Made by a program: the position numbers and the translations under genes. The notes under the pieces are model-generated. The model ran no database searches. It had not been told where the DNA came from and saw only the letters and a list, made by a program, of their open reading frames with translations. A DNA stretch of 5,723 nucleotides from Limisphaerales bacterium (GTDB lineage Bacteria > Verrucomicrobiota > Verrucomicrobiia > Limisphaerales > UBA11358): positions 4,701 to 10,423 of the forward strand of contig PKZR01000213.1 in the NCBI GenBank assembly GCA_003133815.1, written 5' to 3'. Shown here piece after piece: positions 4,694 through 5,723 of the stretch. Position 1 is the stretch's first letter, and every line of letters starts with the position of its first letter.

Positions 4694-5213
4694 GCAATTG
4701 GCAACATCAGTTTATGCCTTTGCAGCACTTCTGCCAAATAGGATTTATCGAGGTCGGCCTGCTGCAAAAGTTGTTCGATGCGCGCCTTGTCCTTGGCCCG
4801 GCCCACGCTGGCGGCGATGGCCACGATGTGTTCGGCGCGAAACACCTTCGCCGGCACGCCTTCGTAATCCATCCGTTCCGCCTCGCGCACGGCTTCCTCG
4901 GTCAATCCACCGGCGGCAAGAAACTGGACGGGAAATCCCCGGAACAAAAGATGTTCATGTTCCACCTGCCAGCCTTTTGCCTGTAGATGCGCATAGATGG
5001 CGGGAATCCCGGCGGTCAGGCTTTTGTCCTTGGGTATGAAAAAAATGTCGGCGTCATAGGTCGTGAACGGCTCGACGTAATAAATCGCCGCGAGCGCGCC
5101 GCCAAGCGCCCAATCCTCAATCAAGCCCGCCGCGACCAGCTCATTGGCCGCGCGCAAGACCTCAGTCAACGGCAGGTTGTCGGAAGGTGGATTGATTGCC
5201 ATGGCAAAATTTC
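4559..5213 (-). mobile_element. Mini-island-like insertion at the 3' end of guaA
   Basis: The segment between two 66-bp direct copies of the guaA 3' end carries only a nucleotidyltransferase gene and its overlapping small partner, both reading in the guaA direction. The 3' end of guaA is a known integration site for genomic islands that use tyrosine recombinases, where the incoming attachment site restores the gene and the old end is left at the far side; this layout fits that model. No integrase or excisionase is present, so it would be either a remnant of a larger island or a small element moved in trans. A local duplication or unequal recombination without any integrase is the main alternative. 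The true element, counting one repeat copy, is 721 bp. Confidence 0.55.
4690..5202 (-). CDS. Nucleotidyltransferase-fold protein, possible toxin-antitoxin component
   Basis: This encodes 170 residues. The fold signature is WALGGALAAIYYVEPF (31-46) with Gly34-Gly35, followed by TYDADIFF (48-55) with the D50-x-D52 acidic pair. This is the G-G/D-x-D pattern of polymerase-beta-type nucleotidyltransferases, including the AbiEii/MNT-like toxin and antitoxin groups. FPVQFLA (90-96) stands where a third acidic strand residue is usual but has Gln, so catalysis may be altered. The C-terminal helix AEHIVAIAASVGRAKDKARIEQLL (123-146) has the R-x-K-D motif common in these proteins. Its ATG lies 9 nt after the guaA stop, so it is probably transcribed from the guaA promoter; it overlaps the downstream small gene by 4 nt. 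No signal peptide, so cytoplasmic. The fold is fairly secure; the toxin-antitoxin role is inferred. Confidence 0.78.
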   Translation of the reverse strand: MAINPPSDNLPLTEVLRAANELVAAGLIEDWALGGALAAIYYVEPFTTYDADIFFIPKDKSLTAGIPAIYAHLQAKGWQVEHEHLLFRGFPVQFLAAGGLTEEAVREAERMDYEGVPAKVFRAEHIVAIAASVGRAKDKARIEQLLQQADLDKSYLAEVLQRHKLMLPIA

Positions 5214-5219
5214 ACTCCC
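5203..5219 (-). promoter_or_regulatory. Possible ribosome-binding site made by the guaA stop region
   Basis: On the minus strand GGGAG (plus 5215-5219), formed by the Trp and Glu codons just before the guaA stop, lies 12 nt before the nucleotidyltransferase ATG. The spacing is longer than ideal. If used, it would couple the inserted gene's translation to termination on guaA. Confidence 0.3.
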
Positions 5220-5723
5220 ACTCAATCGTCCCCGGCGGCTTGCTGGTGATGTCGAGGACGCAGCGGTTCACACCTTTCACCTCGTTGATGATGCGGCTCG
5301 CCAGTTTCTCCAGCAGGTCGTAGGGCAGCTTCACCCAGTCGGCGGTCATGCCGTCCTGCGATTCCACGGCGCGGATGGCGATGGTGTAGTCGTAAGTCCG
5401 TTCGTCGCCCATCACGCCCACGCTGCGCACCGGCAGCAGCACCGCGAAGCTCTGCCAAATCTTGTAATACAACCCGCTCGCCTTCATTTCCTCCACGACG
5501 ATGGCGTCGGCGTTGCGCAAAATTTCGCAGCGCGACGGCGAGACTTCTCCGAGAATGCGCACCGCGAGTCCCGGCCCTGGAAACGGCTGGCGATAAACTA
5601 TCTCCTTCGGCAAACCCAGTTCGAGTCCGAGCAGCCGCACTTCGTCCTTGAACAAACATTTCAGCGGCTCGACCAGTTTGAATTTCATGTTCTTTGGCAG
5701 CCCGCCGACGTTGTGATGGCTCT
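5212..5723 (-). CDS. guaA: GMP synthase (glutamine-hydrolysing), C-terminal part
   Basis: The 5' end lies beyond the window. The visible ~170 residues begin SHHNVGGLPKNMKFKLVEPL, the end of the ATP-pyrophosphatase domain, and continue through FKDEVRLLGLELGLP, the highly conserved RQPFPGPGLAVRILGEV, and the dimerisation domain to KPPGTIEWE and a TGA stop (5212-5214). GuaA converts XMP, glutamine and ATP to GMP in the last step of GMP synthesis; the C-terminal K-P-P-x-T-I-E-W-E segment contributes to the XMP site. Length and conservation look intact. The last 22 codons are duplicated at 4493-4558, and the nucleotidyltransferase gene follows after 9 nt on the same strand. Confidence 0.97.
   Translation of the reverse strand, partial: SHHNVGGLPKNMKFKLVEPLKCLFKDEVRLLGLELGLPKEIVYRQPFPGPGLAVRILGEVSPSRCEILRNADAIVVEEMKASGLYYKIWQSFAVLLPVRSVGVMGDERTYDYTIAIRAVESQDGMTADWVKLPYDLLEKLASRIINEVKGVNRCVLDITSKPPGTIEWE
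5214..5279. repeat. Direct repeat, guaA-proximal copy (attL-like)
   Basis: This is the functional 3' end of guaA, 64/66 identical to 4493-4558. Similarity ends at 5279/5280 inside the guaA coding sequence and at about 5213 at the stop codon. The differences from the far copy are one synonymous glycine codon change and one Thr-to-Ser change, so this end still encodes a complete GuaA C-terminus. Confidence 0.92.

Noticed and set aside
4588..5039. Long plus-strand open frames opposite the nucleotidyltransferase
   Set aside because: They are antisense shadows of a GC-rich gene; the minus strand has the motifs, the operon spacing and the coupled partner.

Overview
The window looks like a chromosomal stretch from a Gram-negative-type bacterium of the Verrucomicrobia/PVC kind. 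This is inferred from an adjacent bamD-lptE pair (outer-membrane biogenesis), a PEP-CTERM exported protein, start sites without clear Shine-Dalgarno motifs, and the general flavour of the proteins. No rRNA or other phylogenetic marker confirms it. Most of the window is GC-rich; the stretch around the PEP-CTERM gene (about 3830-4490) is visibly AT-richer.

Layout. Bases 1-114 hold the 3' end of an unrecognised plus-strand gene, which converges on a minus-strand gene for a small exported protein with a DUF5666-like C-terminal domain (165-629). A strong hairpin terminator lies between them. The small gene has its own good sigma70-type promoter in the gap after lptE. Next on the minus strand are lptE (706-1218) and bamD (1224-2231), five bases apart and read as an envelope-assembly operon, with a zinc-ribbon protein gene (2284-2790) just upstream. 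Divergent from these is a YjbQ/UPF0047-family gene (2928-3347, plus).

The gene-poor stretch 3348-3874 contains a tandem array of seven imperfect units with an exact 41-bp period (3370-3656). Most units carry a small hairpin built on CCGC(T)...(A)GCGG. The array is followed by a decayed-looking short open frame whose last residues resemble the YjbQ C-terminus.

The right third is the most interesting part. A PEP-CTERM protein gene (3875-4567, plus) reads past its normal C-terminal anchor into an antisense copy of the 3' end of guaA. That 66-bp guaA end (4493-4558) is repeated almost perfectly (64/66) at the true 3' end of guaA (5214-5279). Between the copies lies a compact minus-strand cassette: a nucleotidyltransferase-fold protein (4690-5202) and a 45-residue, very basic partner (4556-4693) joined by an ATGA overlap. 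The nucleotidyltransferase starts 9 nt after the guaA stop, so the pair is probably transcribed with guaA. This arrangement matches integration at the 3' end of guaA, where the incoming element restores the gene end and leaves the displaced copy on its far side. Here the element is only about 0.7 kb and has no integrase. The paired genes could be a toxin-antitoxin-like module, but that function is inferred.
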